From the NCBI GenBank assembly GCA_001247695.2, contig LGRX02003570.1:56669-120668 (forward strand): a DNA stretch of 64,000 nucleotides, in the 5' to 3' direction. Below are positions 1-12,900 of this stretch, one piece after another. Numbering within the stretch: position 1 is the stretch's first letter; each line of letters begins with the position of its first letter. This stretch comes from Cymbomonas tetramitiformis. Its lineage: Eukaryota; Chlorophyta; Pyramimonadophyceae; Pyramimonadales; Pyramimonadaceae. Below the pieces are notes generated by a model. It was not told the DNA's origin and searched no databases. It saw nothing but the letters and a program-made list of their open reading frames with translations. The translations under genes and the position numbers were made by a program.

Positions 1-92
1 GGGGCAGTCAGTATTGCATGCTTTTCTAATTTCGCTCTCCTTAGCCATACGAAAAGTTGCCTTACATGGGGGGTGCTTTCTGGCTGCCACAG

Positions 93-215
93 GAGTTTGA
101 GAACCGTGCTGCTGTTGCTGAATCCAAAGTTGAGGAGCTCAGTAAGGTGGTGGAAGCCCAGGGCCTCGAGTTGCAGGCAATTAAGATGCGAATTGAAGAG
201 ACAAGCAAGGCTTAA
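93..215 (+). CDS. Terminal exon of a coiled-coil protein (partial)
   Basis: An AG acceptor at 91-92 opens a 40-codon frame ending in TAA at 213-215. The peptide starts EFENRAAVAESKVEEL and ends EETSKA. It is rich in Glu, Lys, Ala and Leu with heptad-like spacing (V-EELSKVVEAQGLEL), so a C-terminal coiled coil is likely. A pyrimidine-containing stretch precedes the acceptor. The rest of the gene lies left of the window, so no function can be given. It could also be a spurious open stretch, but 40 stop-free codons with strong amphipathic character directly after a good acceptor argue for a real last exon. Confidence 0.5.
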   Translation, partial: EFENRAAVAESKVEELSKVVEAQGLELQAIKMRIEETSKA

Positions 216-535
216 AGTGTGTTTTGGCGGTATCTAGCAACAAGCTCGTGGAAACAAAAGACCGTGAGCTTCAAGACAGAAACGGGAGTCATAGCAACAT
301 GCGACTCAACTCTTGTGGGATCATCTGCCACGCTCGCACCTCGCAGCAGGAAAAACATACAAACATGCAGAGAAGTAACAGCATATACGGCTTCTCATCA
401 TGCAGTCAACGTATCACAGACTGTGCAGGTCGAATAGCCCTAGTAGTTGCTTGCAGCAAATATGTCAAGATGTTGCTCAGGCATACGTATATCTATTACA
501 AGAAGACTTGGTATTATCACACAGGGAGGGAATCC

Positions 536-1372
536 TTAACCCCTAAACTGCGGAGGGAATTTTTTACCAAAAACGACTGGTTTGTAAATTCACTTTTATC
601 ATCGTGCATCTCGACGTGTCACGTGTGCACAATAGCATTTACCATTCGATACCCATGCACAAACATTTTGGGCCATCACACACACGTAATTTCGGAATAT
701 ACATCGATATATCGAGAATATACAAGCAAAAATATCGGGTTTTTGGAGATCACGTTTCCGGGAAATGCTCTCTCACGACCAAAACTTCGAGTGTTGGATT
801 TGCCCACGTCCATCAAACTACGAGGTTAATGCATGGTTTCAGATATACAACGAGTTTGGGGGGTAAATGTCACTTATATATCGAAGTACGTAGCAATATA
901 GGTGAAAGAAACACCAAAAAACAAGAAAAAACATTAGATTTTCAATGTTTTCCATACTTAAGGCCAGATTTGGTGTTTTTTGGGGAAACGCTGTGTAGAA
1001 AGTCGGTGTATGCTCCACGTGAGATGCGTTGCGGTTTGATATGGCAATATACAATAAAACATTTCACACACGTGGCCAATAAAGCATGTAGCACGATTTT
1101 ACGCGTTTTAAAAGCGATTTATTCGATTTCACATCACACGAGAATGGCAAACTTTGAGGTTTCGCGGACGTGAGAAATGCTCCTAAGTGAGATATATATC
1201 ATTGATATATGGGTAAAGTAAGTCGATACATTTTAGGAATACATGTTCAGGTAGACGTATATAACTTAGGTGAGTGATTCCGACCACTGTCCTTGACACA
1301 AGTGGCCGAGGAATGAATTTGAAAGTAAGTCCGTTGATGAGCTAGCTCATCACATAGCAGTTTAGGGGTTAA
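536..1372. mobile_element. piggyBac-type non-autonomous DNA transposon
   Basis: TTAA at 536-539 is followed by CCCCTAAACTGC (540-551). The exact reverse complement, GCAGTTTAGGGG, lies at 1357-1368 and is followed by TTAA (1369-1372). An element with 12-bp perfect inverted ends starting CCC and flanked by TTAA matches the hallmarks of the piggyBac superfamily. The 829-bp interior has no convincing transposase frame, so the element would be non-autonomous. A subterminal motif (GGGAAATGCTC near 760, GAGAAATGCTC near 1172) is repeated. Confidence 0.6.
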
Positions 1373-2512
1373 AGGTAGTTGAAAGGAAATAATCAGAAGG
1401 GAATTCGGTGAAATTGGAGTCATTTGATCGAGAGAAATTGGAGAACTTGTGTATATTGATGTGGAGAGCACAAGATACTGGGGGATCCCTTAAAAGTGTC
1501 TTGTTGCCGTATCAGGACTTGCATTCTGTTTTCCCTGTAAGAACGCTTGAGATTGCTCTCTTGAGATTCCTGTACCCGGCGGTACCACCAGGCAGCAATT
1601 AGCAAAACAGTCGCAATGACTGCAAAAGACATGCTACTGAAAGCATGGACACATACCTTAGATTCCCAGTGTTTCCACACCACCAGAGCCCAAAAGCAAT
1701 TGGGGTGGTAACTGGGATCGGCGCGTCGGATATTTATATCCCGCCTCCTCGCCAAGAGCCATGGGGCGGTTGTTATGCAATTTTGAGTTGCGACACTGGA
1801 ACCTAGACTGGGCCTTTTTAGAAGCTAAAAAGGCCCAGTTTTTCACAATCCAGTAAAAACATGCAAACAGGCACACACACCTGTAAAATTCTATCGAAGA
1901 ATTCAATTCGAAAGCGCATTTTTCGAACTAGCTAGCCTAAAGGCAGAGAACGCACACAAAACAAGTACTTAAAAATCACTTAAACATCACGTAACGTGGG
2001 AGCTCCTAGCCCCACATCAAATGTCGAGCGTCCCTATACCAACTCACCTGCCCTTCAGGATATCACTATGCTTCAAGGTGCACCGGTAGATCCAGCTTTC
2101 CGATCTTACTAAAAGTGATACGGCGGGATAAACAGGCGCCGTGAATATATTATCAATATACAAATAAACACTGCAAAGTTGGACAGCAATGCGAGTGTAC
2201 GTAATAGCGGGTTGTGAGTGCAGTCTCTGTAAGAAGATCTGCTGAAGCACAACGCTTCCTCACTTTTGTACCATACGTCTCCCATCATCTTAGATGGTAC
2301 CGCCATTGGGTTGTGAACCCGAGACGTAGGTTGAACGACCAGCATGGTAATAACGACTAGTTCGTTCATGCTGCGCATGCGAGTTCCGCGCATGCTGAAA
2401 GCCAAGATGGTTCTTGTTTGTATTCAAGATGTATCTTTGCTTTGCCATCTTCGAGTTCGACATACGAACTCTCGATGACAGGGATGCCAGATGATGTGAC
2501 ATTATCATCTGG
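1373..2512. other. Non-coding stretch
   Basis: No exon with matched splice sites could be supported. The only structured item is the hairpin element at about 1760-2030, listed separately. Confidence 0.5.
1760..2030 (+). repeat. Hairpin-bearing dispersed repeat, copy 1
   Basis: A perfect 14-bp stem (1808-1821 with 1825-1838, loop AAG) lies in a longer block related to 18,930-19,130 and, more weakly, 21,980-22,225. Shared flanks include CAATTTTG upstream, a TTTTCACAATCCAGTAAAA-like box after the hairpin, and a C-rich box ending near 2025. The palindrome CACGTAACGTG in this copy recurs in the third copy. Confidence 0.5.
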
Positions 2513-2775
2513 CGACATGTACAGTCATCGTCGACCGTACTGACGACTGTCATAATAATATATGACGCGACTCGACATGTACAGTCATGGTCGACCGTAC
2601 TGACGACTGTCATAATAATATATGACTTGACTCGACATGTACAGTCATGGTCGACCATACTGTCGACTGTCATAATAATATATGACGCGACCGACTGTCA
2701 TAATAATATATGACGCGACCGACTGTCATAATAATATATGACATGACCGACATGACATGACATGACATGGTATGC
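2513..2775. repeat. Tandem repeat, 60 bp x3 then 28 bp x3
   Basis: Three 60-bp units with nearly identical sequence start at 2513. They merge into three 28-bp units (GACTGTCATAATAATATATG plus 8 bases) that are the second half of the 60-bp unit. A short (CATGA)n tract follows to about 2775. Confidence 0.85.
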
Positions 2776-3720
2776 CATGTCTGACAGGTATGACACGTAT
2801 GACATGTATGATACATATGGCATCGGTCATGACCCTGACAGATCTCCCCTCTTAAAAGAGTTGTGACCTCACAACGGGCATACCTTTGTATATGTCTATG
2901 ATGTCTTTGTTGTTGTCGCTTCTTGCTGGTACCCGTCTTCTTACACCGATTTGAGGCGTTTCTCATGGTGTTTTTAGGTTATTGGGGGGAACTGAGTCCA
3001 CTTTAGTCCCTCACCTTAGGCATTTAGCCCTACAGTTCTTAGGATGTAGCCCCCATGAATTGCGTATCGTATTTCAGAGTGACGTTTCAAGGTATCTTCC
3101 GAGGTTTACGTTACGGATAGATATTTGCGCTTGCCGTCGACACTCGATGATCGACGATTTAACGAACGATTCTCGGCTATAATGCATCCACCTCTTCCTC
3201 CCTTCAGAGAGCTTACTCCCCCGAAGTTCACAGGAATACTATGGAGAGCCCCTTCCGAATATTTCGAAATGGCTTCTTTTTAATGCAGCGGAGGAGGCCC
3301 TGCTTACGAGATATCGGAGGGTCTTTATAAGTCCACTTTAAATCCTCACCCGCCTGCCAAACTCCTTTTTTTCGGTCCGGTACGCGCGCTTTGACGAACA
3401 TCTATCGCGATGAGTGAGAATGGATTCGCCACGTACTAATGTGAAATTTGTTTAGTTATGTTTGTCAAGCACAACTCAGGATCACAACTCCGTCTACCTC
3501 AATCTCCGGTAGCTGCGAATGATTGGCCAAAAGTCCGATGACAAACCACGGCTGGCAAAGGTAGCATTAGCAGTTTTTCACAGATATTGGTACCCGCATA
3601 TGCGTATCTGTGTAAGGGTATGATTTATACAAGGCTCACTACACCTTAGCAAGGAAGGATCAATTCCTGCTCCTGCTGTCATATCAATTTGATGCAGGGT
3701 AAAAAATGTTAGGGATATAA
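2776..3720. other. Non-coding stretch
   Basis: No supported gene. One degenerate copy of the GCAGTTCTTGGGATGCAGCC minisatellite word occurs near 3030. Confidence 0.4.
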
Positions 3721-3832
3721 CCCTGCAGTTCTCGGGTTGTAGCCCATTGCACCGAAGGTGCATTGCAGTCTTTGGGATGCAGCCCTGCAGTTCTTGGGAT
3801 GCAGCCCTGCAGTTTTTGGGATGCAGCCCTGA
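3721..3832. repeat. Minisatellite with a TGCACC-GGTGCA hairpin
   Basis: Three head-to-tail units of about 22 bp (CCTGCAGTTCTTGGGATGCA and variants) follow a segment containing TGCACC-GAA-GGTGCA. The first roughly 47 bp recur almost unchanged at 7,124-7,170. Confidence 0.75.
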
Positions 3833-6800
3833 TATATATATGTGACCGATGGACGAAAACCTCTTGGGTACATGTTTCCACGGCCTGATTATTATTTGGT
3901 CGGCAATTATTGGCAAAAGTCATCGGCTATCAGCTTTTGACTTAGAAGCCACAATGTTATAGAAGCTGCGACCTACTGTAACCATATGCAGCAGTTATGC
4001 CTTCAGCATACGTAGATAATATGATTATGTGGAACTTATAATCCGACTTAAGTTGCATCATGATAAATTTATCCAGGTGTTAACAAGTGTTCAGGATTTG
4101 ATAAGGGGTTGACGCCCCACAAGCCAAAGGTCACTGTCTCATAAGGCTCGCCTCAAGTGTGCGGCTTTGAGGATTACCGTCCTGGCGAGGCACAGTCATG
4201 ATGCTTCCTAGTCCATAATGGAACTGGAAATGAGAATGCTCAAGATATCCGAAGACAGGAAGGCTTTTGGTTGGCCAGTGTTACTGTCAAGATGCTTAAC
4301 CTTGATGGAATGGCATTCGGATACAAACATACTGTGCAACCATGCATGTGACTTATACATTGGTGTATGATATTGATGAATTGTCTCTTGTCATGAACCT
4401 GGAAGGAATGACGGGCAAATAGCTAGAGTGGCGGATTTACTCACTCGGCTTTGCTGTTATGGAATTCGATGCCTGATGGCACAACTGGCAATCCTTTGCT
4501 CAGATGCTTTCCTTAAGACATTGGCAACAACTTGTGTGCCAGCTTCTCTAGATTTGGAGAGAAACCATGGATCAACAATTCATGAATCAAAACACATGTA
4601 TCAAGGTTGATTCAACGAATCCTTCAACTCTTGAATTTCGACAATCAGCATCTCAGGCTGTTGACGTCAAAGTGATGGTCGTAAGCTTACAATATAGCTT
4701 ATTCACATTTGAAAAACCATCGTTCTCCCATGTCAGTGCCCTTCATATAATATGATAGAGCCAGAGAAATATGCATCTATGATTTCCTCATAATGAACTT
4801 CATGTGTTAGTAAGTCAAATAAGACTTCATTTGATGTTTCAATCGGCATGATGTACCGTGTCATCAACTTCATGGCTGCTATACACAGATGTTGGAACTT
4901 TTGATAAGATTTTTAATCTTCCAAGCAAAATCACAATGATGTAAATCAATTTGTGGCAGCTGTATGAAAAATGAATGAATCTATACTCTTCCTCCCCCTC
5001 GAAAAAAGAGATGTATCAAACCAATCAGATGGTGATGGAGGATGTTATTCAATCATTATGTTATGTGAAAAATGGTTTGATAGAGAATCAGACTAAGATT
5101 ACTCATCGAATGCTTTAGAGGTAACAATGTCAATCTGAACATTGATTCTCTGTACGTCATATTGGCAATATGCCTGACGATTTTGAATGTGGCAAATGCC
5201 AGATGATGTCAAATGCAGTTGTTGGGTTGCAGCCCACATACATTTGTCAATTCAGGGTCACTATAGTGTACCCAACTTAGACAATGGTTCTGGAAAATGA
5301 TTGTCATGATGAACAAAGAAATCAGTGATGGTACCGAAGTTAACTTTGGTATCGAAGCTAATGGAGAGTCAATCAAGAAGTGTCCGTAATGACAACAACT
5401 TACTACGAGTTGTATTTTCGTAGTTGATGGATGGCTGAAATGTCATTCATTATGAATAGAACAAGACATTGCCTAGTGATATGTATATATTCTTCAGCAC
5501 ATGATCAAGGGTCGGAATTGATTGTTGGGACAATTATGATTAATCGATTAAACACTATTATCACAATTACAATCGATTGCCATTTTCAATAATTACAAAC
5601 ACAATAGGTTATGGACCTTGGAACAATCACAATCGAATCGATTTCTGATGGGTCGCAATCAGGAATCGAATCGATTGCAGAACAAAATGAAACACCAATC
5701 GAATAGGTTACAATGTTTCATAACACCAAATACAATGGGTTTTCACGATTGGCAAATAACACGATTATGAAACCGATCGTCGTTTGTACCACATCCATAA
5801 CACGATTTCAGATCTTGATTTTGCCGCATCCATGACTAGAAACCGGAAATGCATCGCTGGACCAAAGGCATCAAACGGTGAGCCTGTCCGGTATCGATCC
5901 GGTGACCTTCTGTCCGCAAGACTATCGCTATACCATTGAGCTTCTGATGATCAGATTGGTCAACTTTACAACATAACCACTTCCCCTCGCTGAAGGAGAT
6001 GACTCCCATCATAGGGCGGTATATTAGCTATTTTCATATGACACTGAAAAACATGAATAACTCTTGGAGAATTTTGGGATAAACATCCTGGATTGGCTGT
6101 GCTTGATTGCTCTACTGTATGCCCAAGAATGACCGAAGAGATTGCTTGCCATTTTTCAGCCATATAGTGTGGAGGCTGCTTAACAACGGTTGGGTCATAA
6201 GCTAAATAGCTATGCAGCTATGTCGGAGGCTGAATAGCCATAATAGCACAGACTCTGTCTTTCATGATGAATAGACCTCTGAGGAATGGTGTCTGAAAAA
6301 CCAATTGACAACAACTCAACCTTTTGGTATGGTTCAGAGCTGATGATCCTTGTTGCACTACAATTGTTTAATGTGCACTAATGAAATGCCTTGTGATATA
6401 TAATCTCACAGAATAGGCATTGCTCAATGGCGAAATGATCAGATATGTAATGATCAATGAAGACAAGATGGTTGGTATGGCTCATTCAGTAGGCATAATT
6501 ACCTCAAAGAGATGCCAATACACGGATACATATCAAGACATAAGGACAATAGGCGTATTGTATAGCCTTCAAGGCAGCTAGCATTCATGCTGCATTGGTC
6601 AGCTCAGTGGCTTTGACCTTTCTAGGTGTTGTACTCAGGCCGTGGCCTGCATATTGCATTGAGTAATCTTGACACCTTTAATGATCCAATCAATGATATG
6701 TATGAAATATCAAGAATGGTTGCCCTTTTCAATGATCATCGGTGGCAGAGGCTATAGTGCTTGCACCGTGTCAATATACAATTCTAGTCTGGATACATGC

Positions 6801-7123
6801 TAGACCAGATGTATACAATGTCTAGGTCTTCAAAATCAAGCTCATATGTATGTCATGGCTGATGTATGTGTCAACTTCATGGAGTTCTGCATGGTTTGAC
6901 TGTATACAGTCAGGCTTACCAAAACAAAAACAATGATGCAACTTATTTGTTTTATTATTTGTCTTTATTATTTATTATTTATTTGGTTTTTAGTTGTATT
7001 TCTAGCTTATCATCTTCCCCCCTCAAGGAAGTGTATTGCTAGGCGGTTGTCAAGCGCCGTTCAAATACAACAGAGGTCCGACCTCTATGTGATGACGTGG
7101 AAGCTTTCTATGAAGCTGGATAG
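3833..7123. other. AT-rich region without supported genes
   Basis: Long stretches read as degenerate DNA with many stop codons in all frames. A tRNA-like remnant is at 5886-5950. Faint resemblance on the minus strand near 6,560-6,620 to a Copia-type RNase H tail is too weak to annotate. Confidence 0.4.
5886..5950 (-). ncRNA. tRNA-like remnant (possible SINE head)
   Basis: Read on the minus strand, AGCTCAATGGTATAGC matches a pol III A box / D-arm. GGATCGATACC, about 30 bases on, matches a B box with one substitution, flanked by a CCGG/CCGG T-stem. The acceptor arms do not pair, so it is not an intact tRNA gene. A tRNA-derived retroposon or a tRNA pseudogene are the options. Confidence 0.35.
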
Positions 7124-7183
7124 CAGTTCTCGGGTTGCAGCCCATTGCACCGAAGGTGCATTGCAGTTATTGGGATGCAGCCC
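7124..7183 (+). repeat. Second copy of the 3721 element
   Basis: GCAGTTCTCGGGTTGCAGCC onward repeats 3724-3770 nearly base for base, including TGCACC-GAA-GGTGCA. It is followed by one GGGATGCAGCCC word. Confidence 0.7.
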
Positions 7184-7744
7184 GAATCCACGTCATCAGC
7201 GTGGGTCATATAGTGCCCAAGCATGTGCTGTATATATACAACACTACCCTCCAGCGGCGAAGTGGCTTGCTATTACCATCATCGTATGCTGTGGGATATC
7301 AATATATGATCAGAGAGCATGGATATATATATATATATATGTACCATGTTTGTCAATATCGGAGAGACTATGTCTTCCTTAAAATCCTCATGACTATATG
7401 TATAATGGTGCTATACTAATGTCAACACCTTCTCTCTGAGTGATTTATTGATTTCAGATGTGATGTCGTGGCAAAAAATATGTCCACGTCATTGGCACGA
7501 GTCATGTTGTCCATGCATACACGATCTTAGCGCAGGTCACAATACAGTGCCCGAGCATACGCGATTTTAGCGTAGGTCACATTGTGCTTCTATTTATTAC
7601 ATCTGAGAATATATGTTACTCATCTTTGTGAGTCTAGACAACATTGTGCTGATTGCAATGCTTTCTCTGGTGACTTATATATCACTGATTATACCTATCC
7701 AGCGACGTCGCGTCTCCAGCGACCGCATCTCCAGCGATTCCTTG

Positions 7745-8403
7745 TTTGCATCTCCAGCGACGCCCCGCTGTTACCGTAAGATTCCGGCTACGGGAATCAT
7801 CTGGGCGTGCCGTATCACGCCACTTTCGGCTTCATTAGCATCTCCAGCTACGAGACCGACTACAATCTATTCGCGGTTGTGCCTCTCTGAACAGCAGCAC
7901 CCCTTCTGCACGAATATTGGCTTACCGCACGGTATTTTTGACGTCACCAGCGTGTTCCTTGTCAAAAATCACCTCAATTTGACTTCCCCATCACTGGAAG
8001 TTATCAATTTTACGGAAAGTTACGGTTTCGCCTTCGCACCCTATCTTTTCTTCACATAATTTTGCAGTCTGCAGCTTGCATCTCCAGCGAGCGCCCTTCT
8101 GCTACCGCCGGTGTGCGCCAGCGGGTCGACATTTCGGCGTGACGTATCTCGCCACTGTTGGCCTCACGACACCTCCATCTACGACTACGACGACATCATC
8201 TTCTAAGCCTTCGCCTTACTGGACAGCAGCACCGCTTCTGCCGGAATATCGGCTTACCGCACGACTTTTTTGACGTCACCGGCGTCTTCCTCGTCAAAAT
8301 TCACTCCAATTTGACTTTTCCATCGCTGGAAATTGTCAATTTTACGAGAAGTTGTTGTTTTTCACTTGGAACCCTATCTCGCCTTCGCAGAATTCTGCAG
8401 TCT
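7745..8403. repeat. 330-bp tandem duplication
   Basis: Two diverged copies, about 7745-8073 and 8074-8403, share GCATCTCCAGCGA at the start, GGCTTACCGCACG in the middle and a TTCTGCAGTCTGCAG-like end. The period is a multiple of three and part of the frame stays open, but no domain is recognised and no splice sites bracket it. Confidence 0.75.
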
Positions 8404-9052
8404 GCAGTGGGACTATGTCCACTGAGCGACAACGTGCGCGCATGGCCGCTGTTCAGGCTGCCCTAGGGACTGTTCGGGTACATCGACGAGATTCTACAAC
8501 TGGATATAGTGTGGTGGTGTCTGGTGGTGCTCATGCACCAAACGCCAAACTCAAGTCCATCGCTTTCGCCATCGTCAACCAGAGCTTTGACTTCTACGAG
8601 CTCGCCCCGCGGCATCCTCAGCTTTGCCCTCCACCTTGCGCGCCTCTTGGCCGCTGTCTGGTGGTGGCGTGTGGTGGTGCTGCTGCACCCATCGCGTCCA
8701 TTCTCCTTTCTGCTTTCGCCATCATGTGCGGGGAGGATCCACACCGCGTTTTTTACCTCACGCCCGTTGCCACGCCCGCTCTGGTCGTGCCAGGCCTCGT
8801 TGGGTCGTGGCACCGCAGGGGTATCGGTTAGAAAAAGAAAAAAAGATGAGCAAAAGAATGAACAACCCTAGAAATTGTCCGATCGTGTGATGTGCCTGCT
8901 AGATTCTAAGATGACGCCGGCAGGGCCATTCTAGTCGGGTTGAAAAAGGCCCCTTAGATCCGAACAGTCTTGCAGGCCCGCGTAACACTTGCATTTGGTC
9001 ACCTCACACCTACGGGGTGAGGTGGTGTCACGGGGGATGCAACTTTCACCCC

Positions 9053-9480
9053 CTGTATAAGGGTGACTGTTGCCCCCCTTCTGCTGTCACCCCTCACTGT
9101 GCTGTGACTCTCTGCTGTGTCACTTGCTGCAGCATCACCAACCGCTAGGAATATTAAAACACTATCTGTATTCTAATATTCACTTGAGTATGTATCTGAA
9201 ACCCTGAGCTCACGGCTTCAGCTTTCTTCTCTGTGAAAGCTTATAATATATTACAGCAGTATATATTTTAGCTTTCCCGTCAGGGTGACTATCTCTTCCT
9301 GTGTCGTCACCCCTCGCCCTGTGGTGTCACTTGCATCTTGCCAGCCGACCGATAATAAAACACCTAAGTTATTTTATTATCTCATCTTAGTCTTCGTGTG
9401 TATCTGCGAGTGCCCGACTGATTTTTTGGAGTCCTACCTGAATATATATCACACACATACAGTATTTCAGGTTCTCCATT
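9053..9480 (+). repeat. Tandem pair of structured units (about 220 bp)
   Basis: Two related units begin with AGGGTGACT, at about 9066 and 9283. Each has one perfect internal hairpin: 9149-9156 with 9174-9181 (8 bp) in the first, and 9351-9360 with 9372-9381 (10 bp) in the second. The stem sequences differ while pairing is kept. A second hairpin follows in each (AGCTTTC/GAAAGCT; ACCTGAA/TTCAGGT). A TATA-like CTGTATAAGG lies just upstream of the first unit. Confidence 0.6.
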
Positions 9481-9964
9481 AGTGGATGTGGATGCAAATT
9501 TACGAAATACGTTTTATTATGTTAAATATCTGAGGCGTGGGGGGACTTGGGACCTTCCAGTTTGTTGAGCTTAAAATATAAGGTCAAGGGAGGGGTACAC
9601 CTTCGACCTTGACGTCAAGCGCTGGGCGCAGGTGGGGGGCTTGGGTTTCGAGCGCCAAAAGAAGGTGGAGGGGGGACTTGGGACTTGTCTTGAAAATGAC
9701 GGATAGAATGGATGACAGCACATGTTATTTCAAAAAGTTCTTCATCTGGCGTGCGGTCGGGCGGGTCCCCGCCCGTCGCGCGTTTCAGACGGTTCGTTTG
9801 CACGAGTATGAAGAGTCGGTTGCACTTCGACTTGATCCTGTTACTTGCCAATTTCCGGTGAAGCGTCAAGCTCGAAATCTCTTGCCGTGTTGGAAGTCTG
9901 TCAGTTGGCGCAAGGTTGTGAGAACGCCCATCTCTTCAAAAACAGAATCACAAAGATAAACATC

Positions 9965-12900
9965 ATGGCCGACGTAGATGAGGGATCGTCTCGTGGCGAG
10001 CGTAAAAGCTCGGAGATCCGCGTGCCTCCTTTGCGCCCAATCCGTCAAAACAGTCTTCCTGACCTCGGCTCTGAACTGTGGACAACCTTACTCGACGAAG
10101 CAGATCGGTTTCACGACGAACCAACAGAAGAGGGCTCGAACACCCCAACGGCTGAACAAATCCAACGCACCAGGTTTATTCTTGAGCCTCTCACTTGATG
10201 CACTTGACCTTTTGTGGGAAATCGCACTGGACGTATGGGTTGCTCTGGGCCGCTAAAGCTTTGCAACCCGCACTCGACTCAGCTCATCTCTCTACAAATT
10301 CGTGCACTAGATGCTAACGTCACAACACAAAAGAATTTCACACAGAGCGAGCAGTACTTTCACCGGCTATTAGCTTGGTAGCCTCACTTCGGGACCCTGG
10401 GACGTGTTTCGATTGTTTTGCAGAAAGAATCGGTTGCGGTCTCTGGCAACCCTCGGGCAGGCGGTGTCTCCCAATGCCGATGACGCCGTTTTAAGCGTCA
10501 CTAGCTCTTTACCCGCGAGTGCACTGCGCGCGGCCGGGAGCCTTCGCGCGGCCGGGAGCACGCCTACTGCCCGACTGCAGAACATCAGCGACAGCGACGA
10601 GTTACCCGTGCTTTCGGACGAAAAGGATGAACAGTGGGATGCTGGTAAGCCAGGACTTCCCAATCGAACGCTGTTTGCTGACCGTATTCTACCACCCATT
10701 TGCTCTTTCCTTCCGCTCTTTTTCGCGGCTCGGCAACCTGCTGGGCCGTGCGGGCTGCCGCGTTGGGCCGAAGTTTCATCAGCTGAGGTGGCGTTTCTTT
10801 GGTGGGCAGTGGGAGTCGAAATAATTGGGCGCGACATCATCTACAAGCCGCCCGCAGTCGACCGCAACCTCCTGCAGAATGTCACCTTCTTTCTTGGACC
10901 TCATCAGATGTGCGCGCTAATGGGAGCGTCAGGTATAATCGGAAATTGAAAGCACGCTTGATAAGTTCGTTTTTGGCTTTGGGCTTGCTGCTTGTCGAAG
11001 CCCGCCGCGCTCTGTACTCTGTACTCTGTGTTCCGTATTCTATACTCTGTGTTCTGTACTCTGTACTCTGTGCTCTGTACTTCATACCCCGAGCCCTAAG
11101 CTAATAAGTCCATCCCCACACTCCTCCTCCGTGTGTCAACATCTGCGCCCTTTCGCCTTCCTGTGGGCCTTGTGACGATGTGCGAGGAACTGCTAGATGC
11201 TGCCGGAGTTGAGAGGAGACCGCAATCCGAAGTCGCTCCCGATGGGAGCATGTACGTGGAGCTAGTGAGCTAGTGAGCTAGCTAGCTTCCCACAACCTGG
11301 CCTTCAGCCGCCTTCATGCCATACTTCTTTAGAAGTACGTGTTTTTCTCCGAATGGAAAGTGATAGCGCCCCCTCTTCGCTGCCTGAGCGAGTCGTCCCT
11401 GGCGGCCTCCGGCGCTCTGGGCAGGCGCCGGCAAGAGCACGTTGCTAGACGTGGTGTCCGGGCGCAAGGACGATGCTGACGTCACCGGCACCCTCACATT
11501 TAACGGGCATCCCCGCAACAAATATTTCAAGCGCATCAGCGCGTATGTGATGCAGGTGAACTTCCTTCGCCCGCGTTCCCAACTCGCTGGGGCTCCTTTG
11601 TCAGTTGGTGGTTCAAACTCGTGGCGTCCACGAAGGCAGTGGTATCGTGAATCTGGGGATGCAGGGTCCAAGGTGTCGGAGCGAGTTGGGTTGATGCCCG
11701 GCCGGGCTGACGTGCTCTCTGTTGTGAGGTCAGGGAGAGAAGCGTCGCAATGGATACGGGGGTGGCATCTGGCATCACGGTGCACCTTTATTGTTCGTGA
11801 TGATGGTATGGGTGGGGCTTGATGGGAGAGGAGTTTGGGTTGGTGGTGGTCAGGACGATGTGTTCATCCCCACCCTGACGGTTGCAGAGACGCTTAAGTT
11901 TGCTGCTTCTCTGCGCATTGCGGAGGGTACCCCGAAGAAGGTGCGCGATCAAAGGCTGGAGATGATGCTCGATATGCTCGGCATTGATCACATCCGCGAC
12001 AATATCGTTGGTGATCAGTCTCTGCGTGGCATTTCCGGTGGCCAGCGCAAGAGACTTAGCATCGGTGCCTCCCCTGCCCCCGCCTGTCCCCTCTCTACGC
12101 ATCAACCCACGCAGCCGCATCCTCGGGACGGGGTCCCAGCCTATCCTCGGGACGGGATCCCAGCCTGCCCTCGGCGACGTTTGCTGAACAGCCCGCTTGG
12201 TGTGGTCTAAGGCTCTGACTCATCTCCTGTTCTGGCGGGACACGGGGGAGCGAGGCGTGTCTGGCAGGACACGGGGGAGTCTTTATCTGCAGGGTTGCGC
12301 GGGCTAGGGCACCACTCTGGTTTGTACAATTTTAGTGCTGAGAGGTGATCCAGGTTGGCCTCCGCTCTCTGAGCGCGACGGCTGCCCCCGCTTGTTGTGT
12401 CAATAGGCGTCGAGATCATTGGGCTGCCGAACATAATCTTCCTGGACGAGCCCACGTCGGGTTTGGACAGCGAGATTTCCTTTGAGGTGATGGATGCCGT
12501 GCGCAACATCGCTGACCAGAACCGCACCGTGTGTGCTACCATCCACCAGCCCTCTCCCGAGACCTTCGGTCTATTCGACCACATTCTGCTCATGGTGGGT
12601 CCCAGGGCTCCCCGGCTCTCCGCCCCGCACGCTCGGAGGCGCCCCAGACATGTGTGCAGCCTGCGCGTGCTGTAATTGTCGCAGGTGTAGTCTGAGGGTC
12701 GCAGCCTGCGCTTGCTGTAATTGTCGAAGGTGTGGTCAGAGGATTTAGCCTGCGCTTACAACAGCTTGTAGGGGTCAGCTTGCACCTGCTACGGGTAAGC
12801 GCACGTGGTCGCGATTCTCGGAGGTCGTGATCTTTGGAGGTCGTGATCATCGGCGCCAGTCAGCTGCCGTGCTGACCATGGCCTGGGGCGAGCTTGAGAG

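Noticed and set aside
5966..6163. 65-codon minus-strand frame with an ATG
   Set aside because: Short, isolated, no neighbours or motifs; expected by chance in this AT-rich region.
6540..6640. Minus-strand resemblance to the Copia RNase H tail
   Set aside because: Only a few residues match and stops interrupt it; not enough to call a retroelement.
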